Assembly (NCBI GenBank): GCA_002812745.2
Contig: NCSJ02000032.1
Coordinates: forward strand, 1-64,000
Reading direction: 5' to 3'
DNA: 64,000 nt
DNA from: Scytalidium lignicola
Taxonomy: Eukaryota; Ascomycota; Leotiomycetes
Below, in pieces: positions 41,329-52,468 of this stretch. The number at the start of each line of letters is the position of its first letter. Positions within the stretch are counted from its first letter, which is position 1. Under the pieces are notes generated by a model. It had not been told where the DNA came from. It was given only the letters and a program-made list of their open reading frames with translations, and ran no database searches. Both the position numbers and the translations under genes were made by a program.

Positions 41329-44300
41329 CTATATCCCAGATGGAAGATAATATTCCCTAAACCGATCCGTCTCATCCCATTGAACTTCATAAACTACATT
41401 CCAGCAAATAATCAAAAGATTCGGGAACTTCCTCGTCCAAAAGCTAAGGTATCCCTCGGGCAAAGGTCCAACATCTTTCTTGAGCTTGTCGGACATGTCC
41501 TCGTAATGATTGCGCTTGTTCCTCAACGCCCTCAAGAGATCCAATAGTCGAGTACCGGTGTACTTCCTTTGCTTTCCCATAGATTCAACAAATTCCTTGC
41601 CGAGCGGTTTGAGGAAATCCCCATGACAGACATCGGGGGCCCAGCGCTCCAACTCCTCGAGAGCAGGAGAAGGGGGATCTCGTTTCTCCTTCTCGAAATG
41701 ATCGGAGACATCACACAAGAAATTGAGCCGCTTCTTAGGAGACCAGAAGAATGGATGAGCCATAACGTGCTTTGCTTGTGGACGAGCTCTCGGTTCCGGC
41801 GCAAGCATTGAGGTGATCAGGTCCTTTGCTTCAAAGGCATAGTCTCCCAAAGCCTCTAATTCCCCAAGACTAAACTTTCCTTTTCGAATGTTTACCTCGC
41901 GCATATACCTATCACCACAGTCAAATGGATGAGAGCCTTTTGTCAGGACGTAAAAGAAAACGAGTCCGAGTGAGAATATGTCGATGGCTCTAGTAGCTCG
42001 TCGATTTGGCAAATTGTCAGCACTAACAAGTATGGACCCAGAGTTGCCCTCTGTGCTCGCATCAATCATCGCTGATCCTTCCTTAGGATCATCATCTAGG
42101 AGGAGTTCGGGGGCGCGCCATCCTGAAGTCCCAGCCGCGTGGGCAGTGGTTGCTCGGAAAGAAGACTGCTCGCCGTCCAACTTCTTACATAAACCAAAGT
42201 CAGATACAAGTAGACGTGGCTTGCCATCTTTGCCCATTGATACTAAAATATTCTGTGGCTTCAGATCGCGATGAACGATTCTAAGATTATGGAGATGCTG
42301 TAATCCATTGGTAATCTGGTACAGTACGTCCGGTAAATCTCTTTCACCGGTTTGCGCCAGGTCACGGTGAAGATGAGGCTTTTCAATTACATCGGCCAAT
42401 GATGCTGGGCACAACTCTAAGGCAATATATAGAAATCCAGCGGCTTGCTGTTGTGCGTAGTACCGGATTACTAATCACGCATGTTAGAAGAAGTGTGTAC
42501 CTTACGCTAACATGGAGCTTACCATTTGGATGATCATCACTCTCCCGTAGAAGCTTAGTCTCCTGCGAGGCGATATCGAAGAATTGAATCAACATCCGCT
42601 TGACAGCAACCGATCGACCATCAAAATTGCCTTCAAACACCATCGTGCCGTTGCTACCAGTTCCAATAAGTTTGTCCGTATTGACTTCTAATTGACCAAC
42701 ACGTATGATCGGCCCCGAAACTTCCGTAGGGTCGTGAGATATAGTGCGGATATCTGGCTCAAGTTTAGTCTGCTCTCCCATATTCTTTGCATCTCGTACG
42801 GCATCTGCAACTGTAAGTTGTGCATTCGCGGGCGTTCCGTCTTGAGAAGTATCTTGGGATACCGCTCTTGGACCCTTTTTGTGCTTGACGCCTCCTCTAC
42901 GACCTCTGTGCGCCTTTTTCTTCTCTGGAGATTGTTTTTCGGGGTTGACTTGTGGTAGGTCTTCAGTTGTAAACGGTTTTTCCAGTACGGGAGCTTTCTC
43001 TCCATCTAAGGCCACATGATTTTCATCAGCTGCCGGAATCGTGGTAGATGGGTTCTCCTGAGCTGTAGGATCAACCAGCTCCTCTTTAATTTTAGGCAAG
43101 CCAGGCAACTCTGGGAGTTTATCCGATATTGGATCCTCAAGTGCCTGCGGGAAGATTTTGCTACCTGCAGTCTGCCCCACCCAGGTCCTCAACTTCCTCT
43201 GGTTAGATATGAGGAGGCCGATAAGGAATAGAATAAGAACCGGGTTCTTTATAAAATCAACAACGCTGTTGGCCGCAACTGTAGGTAATTGCTGAACCAC
43301 TCGTAAGATAGTCTGATCCTCCGGTATTGCTGGCAGTTGCTCAGTGATGAAGCTCTCACTGGTATTCTCATCAAGTGCAGTGGGCGAAATCGTGAGCAGT
43401 CTGTCGGACCGTGGGTTTTCAATTGAATGAAGCCCAACGAGAGCCTCTGATAATTGTAACTCATTCAACCCATCCAAGGTATGCCTATGCTGCCACCAGC
43501 CTTGTTGTTGACACTGTGCCTGTTTGGATCCTCGGACTGCCCAAGGGTATGATTTGCCAGACAATGCGTACCAGCTTCCGTCCTCGGTGTGGTTGAGGAA
43601 GATTCTCTGGGCACGGTCCACATCATCCTCTTCACCCGGCGGGAGTGGCTGTGGGAGGATTATCAGTTCTGGATTGTTCTTTTCCGTTCCCCAAGGCCTG
43701 GCAACATCGAAGACACGAACAACCGGGGCAGAGAACTTCTGTATGAATCTCTTGCTCTCAGAAACACTGCTTTGTCCATGATCAAACCCAACAATACTGC
43801 CATCGTGGCTCGTGTATATATATCTGTTATCAAGGCTTGTCTGGTATTGTCGATGAAGATCGGCGTCATAGTTATTAGGTCCCCATTCTGAGAATTTCAA
43901 TGATGCGATCAGATGAGTGCCTCTCTTGCTTAGTATTGTCACCGTGTATTCCGTCCGACCTAGCGTTAGAGTAGCGCTTGCATCGCATTCTTCGTTGTCA
44001 GTAAGAAGCGGTCCACTGGGGCGGAGACAGCTCTCATCGTTGAGCACGGCTCCGGCGGTACCGAACCACTTGAGCACTCTGCCATTTCGGGCATCAACGG
44101 TAATCATCGTGGTCCTTTTCTCTCCGGTATACATAATCGGCGGGTCGTCTGGTGCATAAGGTACCATATCATCCACCAGCTTCTTCATCGTGAGACCCGT
44201 GTTGATCAATCCGGGATCGGGTCCATTCGGCCGATAGATGTAGATGCTGCCATCACTGCTCGGCTCAACGATCCAGAGGTAATCGTCGATGGTGACGGGC

Positions 44301-44869
44301 TGGTAGTCCTCGTCGACGGAGGACCGATTTCGTCGATAATAGGTCGTCTCCACCATGGGCTTGTCGACCTCCAAAGCCCACCTCTCCCTGCCAGTCTTCC
44401 TGTCCCTGGCATGTAGTTTTCCATCGACGGTCGCCAAAAGTACAAAGTCTTCTACTTCCCAATCCTCAAGACTCCGCGCAGATTGCGGCGAGGCAAGCCC
44501 GGCAGGTGAGGTGCCGGGCCGTCTTGTAGATGGTGCTCTAATAACGGCGGGGTCCGCCGGAGCCAAAGCGAGGGCGCTCGCATCGTTCTGTTTGAGCTGG
44601 TGGTGGTGATCGCTGACGCTGATGGTGTTTTTGCGTCGCTCGGTGGTTAAGGGGGTTTCGACATGTTGCTGTTGGGAGATCCGCGTGGCCTCGAAGGTGC
44701 GCGAGACGTCGGCATCATGGACCTCTTGCTGCGAGGACTGGAAGCGGGGACGGATGGCCTGCACTTGCTGCTGCTGAGCTTCGACAAGCCATGGTATGAA
44801 GAGGAGGGCAGCTGCGAGGACAAATTTGTTCACGACTGACCGTCCTTCGCCCGGAGGCCGTCGCATCAT
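41329..44869 (-). CDS. IRE1: Ire1: ER-stress sensor kinase/endoribonuclease
   Basis: Exon 1 is 44869-42523 and exon 2 is 42470-41329, with a 52-nt intron (GTAAGC...GATTAG) in the kinase domain at HPN|VIRYY; 1162 residues. An N-terminal signal sequence (VLAAALLFIPWLVEA) precedes the lumenal domain, with the PQQ-like DGKLHARDRKTGRERWALEV strand pattern. A transmembrane segment (NPVLILFLIGLLI, about 541-554) leads to a basic linker (EKKKAHRGRRGGVKHKKG). The kinase carries GTGSNGTMVFEG, VAVKRM, HRDLKPQN, SDFGLCKKL and GTSGWRAPELL. The KEN RNase domain follows (FLCDVSDHFEKEKRDPPS, KRNHYEDM, FPNLLIICW). On sensing unfolded protein Ire1 oligomerises and splices HAC1-type mRNA; that gene is not in this window. 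All key motifs are intact. Confidence 0.96.
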
Positions 44870-46290
44870 TGTGGCCTACAACGCTGCTGACTTTCGGGGT
44901 GAGACGTCGCAAGCTGCGAAGTCCGAGGAGAGAGAGTAGGGGGGAAATGATTGAAGGAAGGAAGGAATAATTCAACAAGTTCAAAGTAACGAACCCATCC
45001 AAGGAGCGGGACAATGCAAAGTATAAATTGGAGCCAACACCAATCTTTGAGTAAATGTGTTTTGTGGGATAGAAGGGATTGAAGTTGTTCAATTGTGGAG
45101 GATGATTTTTGTGTGTGTGTTGGTCTGTAGGAACACGGGCTTTTCTGGCAGCCTCCTTTCGAAACGGTTCCAGCTCACCTCGTCAGCACGGCGTCGAGTA
45201 AGCGCCTCGTCTCGTGCTGGCGACAATCCCTCCCGGCACCAGTCCGAGCAGAGTCTCACGCAAAAAGGAGCCAGCAGATGCAGGGGCGCAATGGAAGAGA
45301 TAAGAGAGGCAACTGTTCTGTACCATAATTACTGTGCTTCATTTATTCACGATCCCTTGCTGTTTGCTTCTCTCCAGCATTACTGTACAAGTTTACGATA
45401 CTTACTACCGTAGATCGCCTGGTGATACGTGCCCAGTAGGGTGTTTTTGCGACTTCCTGTGGTTTCACAACACAGGATCATCGAACGATTTGCTATGGCA
45501 GCAGAAAGAAAAGAAGAAAAAAAAAAACTGTGAACGGCGTGGGGATGTTTCAATCTTCCGTAAGATCTAGGGCTTTGGCGATGATATCCACGACGACCAT
45601 CCTTAATAGGAATACCGGTAGGCATCTTACTTCCTTTTCCTGTACTGTACCACCCGTATCTATCGATTTACTGGCATTCGAGGCCCTGTACGTGTACGCA
45701 GTCACCTTCCTGTCAAAAACCCTGTTGTCCACAATTCACACGTAAGATCCCATCCGGCCGTGTCGAGAGCGTATTGGATAGAGGGAAAAAATTCATTGGT
45801 GCCGTACCAGTTATCTTACGTATAACCTCCGTATGTGATACCATTTTAACGTTAGTTCTTACAATTATTATCGTCCATTAATGCTTAATCAAAACTTCAA
45901 CTCATGACGCAAGAAAACGTTATAATTATACAAGCACGTTGATCGTTATCGGTGAGGGGTGGTGTGCATATATTGTACTGTACTGTATTATCGTACTATG
46001 TAGAGCAAGTACGGAGAAAGCTGAATATCCACGACTACGGTTGTCTCGGATCCTCATGCGACATGCCTTCGTCGTGAATCAACCCCCAAGACACAATTAA
46101 CATCCCACATGGCTATTTGTCACAAACCAAAACTCCCTGAGATTAGATCTCGTCATTCTTGTTTTGGTGTATCTTGAAAAGCGTTTGTTGCAATGAATAA
46201 GCAGCTAATCAGCAGAGTAGCCCTTCCCAAGCAATCCCTGAGTTATAACGCCAAAGAGACAGAAAACTTAGATTTAATACATTGCAGGAT
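44870..46290. other. Intergenic, upstream region of Ire1, no gene
   Basis: Several overlapping short frames on both strands around 45050-45750 have no conserved features. The stretch holds the Ire1 promoter and 5' leader and the 3' flank of the splicing-factor gene. A-runs occur at about 45508-45528. Confidence 0.4.
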
Positions 46291-48843
46291 TCATCCCATA
46301 CGCTGGTACCGTTCCTTGGCCAGGTCTTTGGTCTTGTTGAGAAAATCCGCGTAACTGCCTTTCGTCTGTCTCTGAGCCTCCTCAATTGCATCTCCTATCT
46401 TACCACCCTCTGCTCCCAACCCTACACCTTGCGTATACGCATGCGTCTCAATTGACTCCGTTCTGCCTGTGCCACGTGCTCCCAGTCCTTCGCCCGTTGT
46501 CCAACCCATCTTACCTAACAGTGCTGCTCCTTTCGATTGCACTGGAGGAGCTGGTTCTTCATCATTTACAGCAGGACTAGTACTATCTTTGGCTACCTTT
46601 TTGGGTTGTGAAGCAGGCTGTTTTGGTTGATTGAAAGCTTGCCTGCGTTCTTTCGCTCGATCGCGATAATTAGAACCTTCACTCCCAGGTGGTCCGGATT
46701 TCTTCAGTTTTGCAGTCGCTTTGGCCACAAGCTCATCATTCTTTAAGTTGTCCCGATGAAGCTGGCTTAAACGCTCATGCTTGTTGACCTCGGCTTCCGA
46801 CTTGAATTGCCGCGAACAGAGTAAACAGCATTTTCGCCCCATATCTGCAAAGCTCTCACTAGGTGGAGCATTCTCTACCTGTCGAGTTTCTTCCTCATTT
46901 GTGGATGTTGACTCCTCTGGAGTAGCGGTCTGATCTTTAGGTGGTAATCCGTGTAGCTCTGCGTGTCTATTATTCCAGAATTGGAGATGTGGTGCAACAA
47001 TCGTAGTATCCTTCTCAGCTTTCCGCTTTTTAGGTTTTGCGTCCTCAGACCTTCTGCTTTCTACAAGGCCCTCGTTTGCCGCATTTGCAACAGCATTCCC
47101 TTGCTCCGTTTCTTTAGCTGTGGAGGCCGCTGGTGGCTCAACCATAATGAGCTCACTTGCATAAGCTGCTTCATCCCAGTACATCAATTTAAGAGAGGCG
47201 TTCGATAATGGGCTAAACGTAAACCGAGAAGATTCGGGACCAGTCGGATAGAGGACTGGAACAAACACTCCAGCATGAATGTATGTCACCATGACTGGTT
47301 TAGAGGAAATTGTAAACTTTTCTGACGCATTGAATTTGGCCATGGCTGCCTTTGCATCTTCCACGGAGCTAAACTCGGCAAATCCGTATCTCCAGCTGTC
47401 GTCAGTCTTCCGGTCTCGAACCAATAAAACTCGTCGTAACGTTCCCTCAGGAGCGCCTACTGCAACTTCTCTTGAAGTTGACGAGATCTTTGGTTTCTTA
47501 GCTGTGTGAACATCTGACGAAGTAGTATTCTCCTTGCTCTTGTACAGTTTACTGACTCCTTTTGCTAGGAGCTCTTCAGTAACGCTAGGTTCCAAGCCTC
47601 TGAGCAGAAGGAATTGTGAGGCGGTGTTGTCAGGAGAGACATCAGTATCACCTGTGGCTGCAAGTCCTGAAAATGCAGACATTCTTACCGGTGCAACGAC
47701 GCCGTGTGGAGCAGCAACTGCGCTGAATCAGTAAGACTCTTGAGTGTAGAGAAAGGAAACTAACCAGTCCTGGGTGCATTGCAGCGGAAACAGAGTGTCC
47801 TATGCGGATAGTTTGCAAAGTTGCACTATAATAGTCAGATAAAGTCTACTGATATTCTGGAAGACCAAACATACAACATCGCACAACCAATCATCTTCAT
47901 TTTTTCCAGCAGGTTCGCGTTCTTCTCTTTCACGGCTGAAGGCTATACGCACGTATGCCGGGGGTTTTGAAGAGGCTTGGTCGGGATCACCTTGTCCGTA
48001 TAGTTCCAGTTTTGGATGAAATCGATCTAGGAATAGTGCTGCCTCGCCAATCGTCCCAAACTGAGCAAATGCGAACTGTCTTGATTGCCCTAGGAGACAT
48101 TTCTGTAAGAGAAGAGCAAGTAATAATCAGACAAATCTCTTACCAGTCTTCTTGTCCTTTATTAATCGTATTTCTTCGATACCATCAACATGGAGACTGT
48201 CTTGAAGCTCGTTTAAGATCTGTATCACAATAACGGCCACAGTGGCCATTCCAATGCTTAGCCAGAGTCCCAAAAATTTGATTCTTCGTTCAGAGCACTT
48301 AGGCTAGAATGGAACAGGGATGATTTGGGAAATTCCTCAAAAGGGGAAGGGGCGGCCAACGTCTTCCTGTGTTATATGTACTGGGAGTCCCTCAAGTATA
48401 ACTGTTCGACTTGGTTGTCCCTTATAAGGCTGTGACCGAGCTGGACTGCGACTTCTGCGGCCACTCGGAGATTCATAGCCTTCCCGATCGCGATCGATAT
48501 ATCGGTCTGATCCTCCACGGTATGGATATCTCGATCTCTCAGTGCCACGATCATATTCACGGCCATGCTGATCAGATTCGTAACGATCTCGATCACCACG
48601 GTAATATCGGTTATCCTCGTATCGTCGTGAAGAATGGCTGTTATCTTAAGGAGGCGTCGTTAGTATAGATCAAAGTCAACTCTCTATACCCTTCTCCGAG
48701 TTACCTCTCTTCCAGGTTTGGTCCTCTCGTGAAGATTGTCGCGGTGGCGAATCATCTTGATACCTAGGATGATCGTCATACATGGTAGAATCGTGTCCCG
48801 AGCTACGGTTAGGGCTCCGTCGAGAAGAACGTGGGTAATCCAT
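46291..48843 (-). CDS. RBM5/RBM10-like splicing factor (RRM, RanBP2 zinc finger, RRM, C2H2, G-patch)
   Basis: Six exons fit: 48843-48705, 48644-48361, 48219-48144, 48089-47875, 47825-47765 and 47717-46291, giving 733 residues. Introns are 47-141 nt; the second uses an unusual GTTGGC donor. The N-terminus is Arg/Ser/Tyr-rich (RSSRRSPNRSSG, YDRGTERSRYPYRG). RRM1 starts at RTVILEGLPVHITQED and contains RQFAFAQFGT. The zinc finger is WLCDVCNFANYPHRTLCFRC (residues about 233-255). RRM2 spans about 290-405 with FLLLRGL and YGFAEFSSVEDAKAAM. A C2H2 segment CCLLCSRQFKSEAEVNKH lies at about 555-572, and the G-patch ALLGKMGWTTGEGLGARGTG at about 657-676. The order matches the RBM5/6/10 family, which acts on the early spliceosome in the nucleus. 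The gene is divergent to the molybdopterin synthase gene, with start codons 316 bases apart. Confidence 0.9.
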
Positions 48844-49159
48844 TTAGAGGAAGTATTTCCAAGCACAATAGAACGCGCTGTGGATTGGCGTTGCGCAAGC
48901 AATTACATTACCGAAAGAGTACGAAATGGCCAGCCTTGTGGTCAACGGCTTCATGCCAAGACGGAAACGGTTAAGTCAGACAGGATGATCTTGCTTAGTA
49001 ATCAACGCAATCCTGAAGTCATGAGTGTGTACCCATTTTCTAACAACACCAATAAGATAAGGTGTGCTTTAGCTCATTTTGGATACCTAGTAGATATAGT
49101 GCTTTGGGTATTGTCAAAAATTATCCATTTTTCATTATTTATATTCCATATTAAAGACG
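48844..49159. promoter_or_regulatory. Short bidirectional promoter, RBM5-like / molybdopterin synthase
   Basis: Only 316 bases separate the two divergent start codons (48843 minus, 49160 plus). The region must serve both genes unless a 5' leader extends beyond it. It is AT-rich towards the plus-strand gene. No specific site could be named. Confidence 0.55.
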
Positions 49160-49688
49160 ATGACCAAGGTGCTGCAAGAAGACAATTGTTATGTGGCTTT
49201 GACTCACGACCATCTCGATGTTAAATATACAATGGATTTAGTGAGGAGTCCTAAAGCAGGTGCAATAGTTATATTTGCAGGTCAGAACCTTGTGCCTTTC
49301 ATGTGAACCTGGTTAACAGGTTCTAGGCACTACTCGTGATAATTTTTCGGGAAAACCTGTAAAGGAACTTCAATATACATCTTATGAACCACGTGCTCTC
49401 AAGACAATGCTCTCAATATGTAAAGATGTGGTTCAAAAGCATGGTATTACATCAATAGCAATGATCCATCGACTTGGCGTTGTTCCTATTGGCGAAGAGA
49501 GCATATTAATAGCAGTATCATCACCACATCGTCAGGCCGGATGGAGGGCAGGGGAAGAGGCTCTTGAAGAGTGCAAAGCGAAAGCGGAGATATGGAAGAA
49601 AGAGGAATTTGAAGGTGAAGGAGGTGTTTGGAGAGCAAACCGGGATGGTGCTCAAGGAACTTTTTGCAATAAAGATTTGAAAGCCTAG
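49160..49688 (+). CDS. cnxH: Molybdopterin synthase catalytic (large) subunit, MoaE/MOCS2B/CnxH
   Basis: Exon 1 is 49160-49280, a 46-nt intron follows (GTCAGA, branch GTTAAC, TTCTAG), and exon 2 is 49327-49688; 160 residues. GAIVIFAG|TTRDNFSGKPV spans the splice junction and is the family's signature. LQYTSYEPRAL, IAMIHRLGVVPIGEESI, IAVSSPHRQAGW and the catalytic-lysine block EIWKKEEFE are all present. The enzyme transfers sulfur from the thiocarboxylated small subunit to precursor Z (cPMP) to form the dithiolene of molybdopterin, needed by nitrate reductase and sulfite oxidase. It acts in the cytosol. The small subunit (CnxG type) is not in this window. Length is normal. Confidence 0.94.
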
Positions 49689-50152
49689 ACTTTCCCCTCT
49701 TTTGCTGTAGTCCTCGGTTTAAATTATAATTATTGTATAATATAATCGAACTTCATCTCGAGAGTGCCAGGTTAAAGATTATCAAGGGCAGTGGGAAATG
49801 CCCCATCATTCATTCCACTGTCAAGGGAATACTTCGGATTCTTCGACTATATTATTGTCGAGCCCCTTCTGGAAGACTATGCTACACATATTCGTACAAA
49901 ACATGGAGTGAGATGCTAAAGTATCTTTTGAGGCCACTAACCATCTGTAGGTAACTCTTCATAGAAGGCCTTTCATTCCTGCCAGCGTCAAAATCCCAAA
50001 TCTCTTGAATTCAGAAGAGTCGCAATTGGTGCAGTGTAACTAGCACAAACTGGCTCCTACGGCGCTATATCCGCGCGCTTCAGCACTGATTTAGAGCCTC
50101 CATAAGTGACCAGAGTTCATAAATGATCTTAAATCTTCACCAACTAAGACAA
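49689..50152. other. Convergent intergenic region, no gene
   Basis: It lies between the stops of cnxH (plus) and the CIA30 gene (minus) and holds their 3' flanks only. Nothing else is visible. Confidence 0.4.
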
Positions 50153-51021
50153 CTACTTCTCCTCAATATCCTGATTCCATCTGATCTTTTCCCCATGTTT
50201 GGTCTTAAGTTGTCCCTCTTCGGCTCTTTCGTCCTCTTTCAAATCCTGCTCCGATAAACGATTCGTAGCCCACATCCTTTCAATACTGAGATCAAAGTCA
50301 CCGGGGACACGGTCAATAAGTCCAATTCCTACCGTGCGAACCTTCTGCTTCATTATTTCAGACTGTGGTTCAACAACCATTCCATGGTTGGTCCGCACAA
50401 ATTCGTTCCATTTAATCAAAACCGTCTCCCATTCTCCAGGCCGTCTTGCATATAATCTGTGTTGATGTAGATCTGTGGGGACAATTGAATCGGTTTGGAT
50501 ATTGACGAAATACTTTCGTCCATCAGATTTTATTCTGAGAGCGAGGTAGGCATAGTGATCAACGTCCCACAAGGATCTTCCAAAGAGTGTAGCACCGCGA
50601 TCAAGCGTCCGGAAAGCTGCATAGCCTGTTCTCTGAATATGTGGTTTATTTGGAGGGAGCTCAATTGATATATTTCCATGAAATCTAGCATGACTATTCG
50701 GATTTGTAGCTGGTGACGAGGTTGCGCCGGATTGTGGTGGCACCCAGTCTAGGGCTGCCCTTGAGAACCCTCCTGTATCTGAATCGCAGATCACTTTGCA
50801 TTCTTTTATTGACTCGGGTTCGTGGAAGGCCCTTAGGATGTATGGTTTCGTGGTCGGTTTGGTGCCTTCTGCCGTTAAAGCTTTGAGAAGGTACTGAAGT
50901 TAGCCATATGATCGGAGCTCAAGTCAGCAAGTGGGCCAGATGTACCAATGTTTGAAAGCCTTTTAAATTCATCTAGGCTTCGGCCTATGAAGCCCTTTGC
51001 TAGACTCGGGGTCACTCTCAT
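50153..51021 (-). CDS. cia30: Complex I intermediate-associated protein 30 (CIA30/NDUFAF1)
   Basis: Exon 1 is 51021-50946 and exon 2 is 50880-50153, with a 65-nt intron (GTACAT donor, branch GGCTAAC, acceptor CAAAG); 267 residues. The N-terminus MRVTPSLAKGFIGRSLDEFK is Arg/Ser-rich without acids at first, as in mitochondrial presequences. The CIA30 domain follows: CDSDTGGFSRAALDW, ARFHGNISIELPPNKP, RTGYAAFRTLDRGATLFG, YLALRIKSDGRKYFVNIQTD, PGEWETVLIKWNEFVRTNHG and VGIGLIDRVPGDFDLSIERM. This chaperone assists membrane-arm assembly of NADH:ubiquinone oxidoreductase in the mitochondrial inner membrane. Without the first exon the conserved segment would lack an ATG, which supports the intron. Confidence 0.9.
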
Positions 51022-52468
51022 TGCCGGTTAGATTTCCAGCGCACCATCAGAGAGCATTGTAGAAGGCAAGATGACGCAAGTGCACAGAGCTTCCAGAGGA
51101 CCAGAACATGTCGGATTCGCTCTAAGCGAGCAGGGCCAATTAAAACGTCCGTCGCAAGCTACAATAAGATTCACTTTTCGAAAAGTTATTTTTCGAGATT
51201 GGGTTTAATAAAGATAACCTATACTAGCAACTTGGTTATATCGCCGGGTAAGAATGGTTTCTGCAATGGAATATTAGAAGCCAGTTGATTTTATTTACCA
51301 TGGCGATCTACTCATCCCTATTACTGCATCATGGTGAATTCTTATAGTTTTGCCTTCACCGAAAGTATTGGGTTTCCGATGCACTTACTCTCGTTCTCAA
51401 CTACTCTTCGTCTGTCAAGTCATGGCAAATGACAAGCGTCAACTTTACAGATGAACGTGATGTAGTTCAACGTCTCTGTCTAAAACTGATTGATCATGAC
51501 CCCAAGGTGCCGACCACTCTAAGGTGCTGACCATTTTTTGCTATACAAATTTACAAAAACTCACCATTTTGAAAATTAATAACTCTTTGTCTAATAGATC
51601 AAATAACTTCATTTTTTAAATATAAATAGATAAATAACTATTATTTTATATAATTAAATAGAAAGTTAATGATTATGCAATAAAATACCTTAAAAACCAG
51701 GGTTAAAATAATATAATTTATTAAGTAAAATAACGTAATTCCCGATCCACTCGGCCACCCCAAATTTACCGCAAAATCAGTCAGAATTAACCCCTTGCAA
51801 ATTCAACAACGACTATATTATATAAAATGAGATTTTTATATTTGATTATTTATTCGTTTTAAAATGTCTATACAAAACATAATAATATCAGTATGTGTAT
51901 TTTAAGCTGTATGTATAGTATAATGGCTTTTANTTTTTTAACTGCAAACTATATTTAATACTATTATTAACATCTAAAGAACAAAAGAAAGTAGCATTTA
52001 TAATTATAATATAATAGCTTGCTTTTAGTTAGAATTTCAGCTTGTAACCTACTGTAGTTGTTGAGTTTGTTTTCTCAGACCTTTAACATGTTGCTGGTGT
52101 ACCCTAGCTCTAATTGAGTCCCGGAAACAAGTTTAATTCCTAGTTAACTATTTAACCAAGTAGTATATCACTTTATAGAGATAAATATAGCAAGAGATGA
52201 TTTGTATCACGGTGACTGTATTAAAGGGGTTCTCATATGGAATAGCAAACAATGTATATTTTGTTCTCAATATGCGGCGTTCAAACTCAAAAACTCGCCA
52301 TGAATTGCTAAATAACTAGGGCTTTTCAAGTTTCATTATGCATGTCGCCTCCCGTGATGTTCACATGTATTTTATAGAACTCATAGCATTACTAGGAGAC
52401 AGAAAACTAATACAAAATATGAAATTATCAAAAATCTATTAGCTAGCAAGCTCCCATACAACACTTTA
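51022..52468. other. AT-rich intergenic block, no gene
   Basis: Positions 51540-52080 are extremely AT-rich with long TATA-like stretches, and an N at 51933 precedes a T run. No coding frame or clear repeat pair was found. The first 200 bases hold the CIA30 promoter. Confidence 0.45.

Noticed and set aside
45057..45745. Several 60-118-codon frames upstream of Ire1
   Set aside because: Overlapping frames on both strands with biased composition; better explained as promoter/leader sequence.
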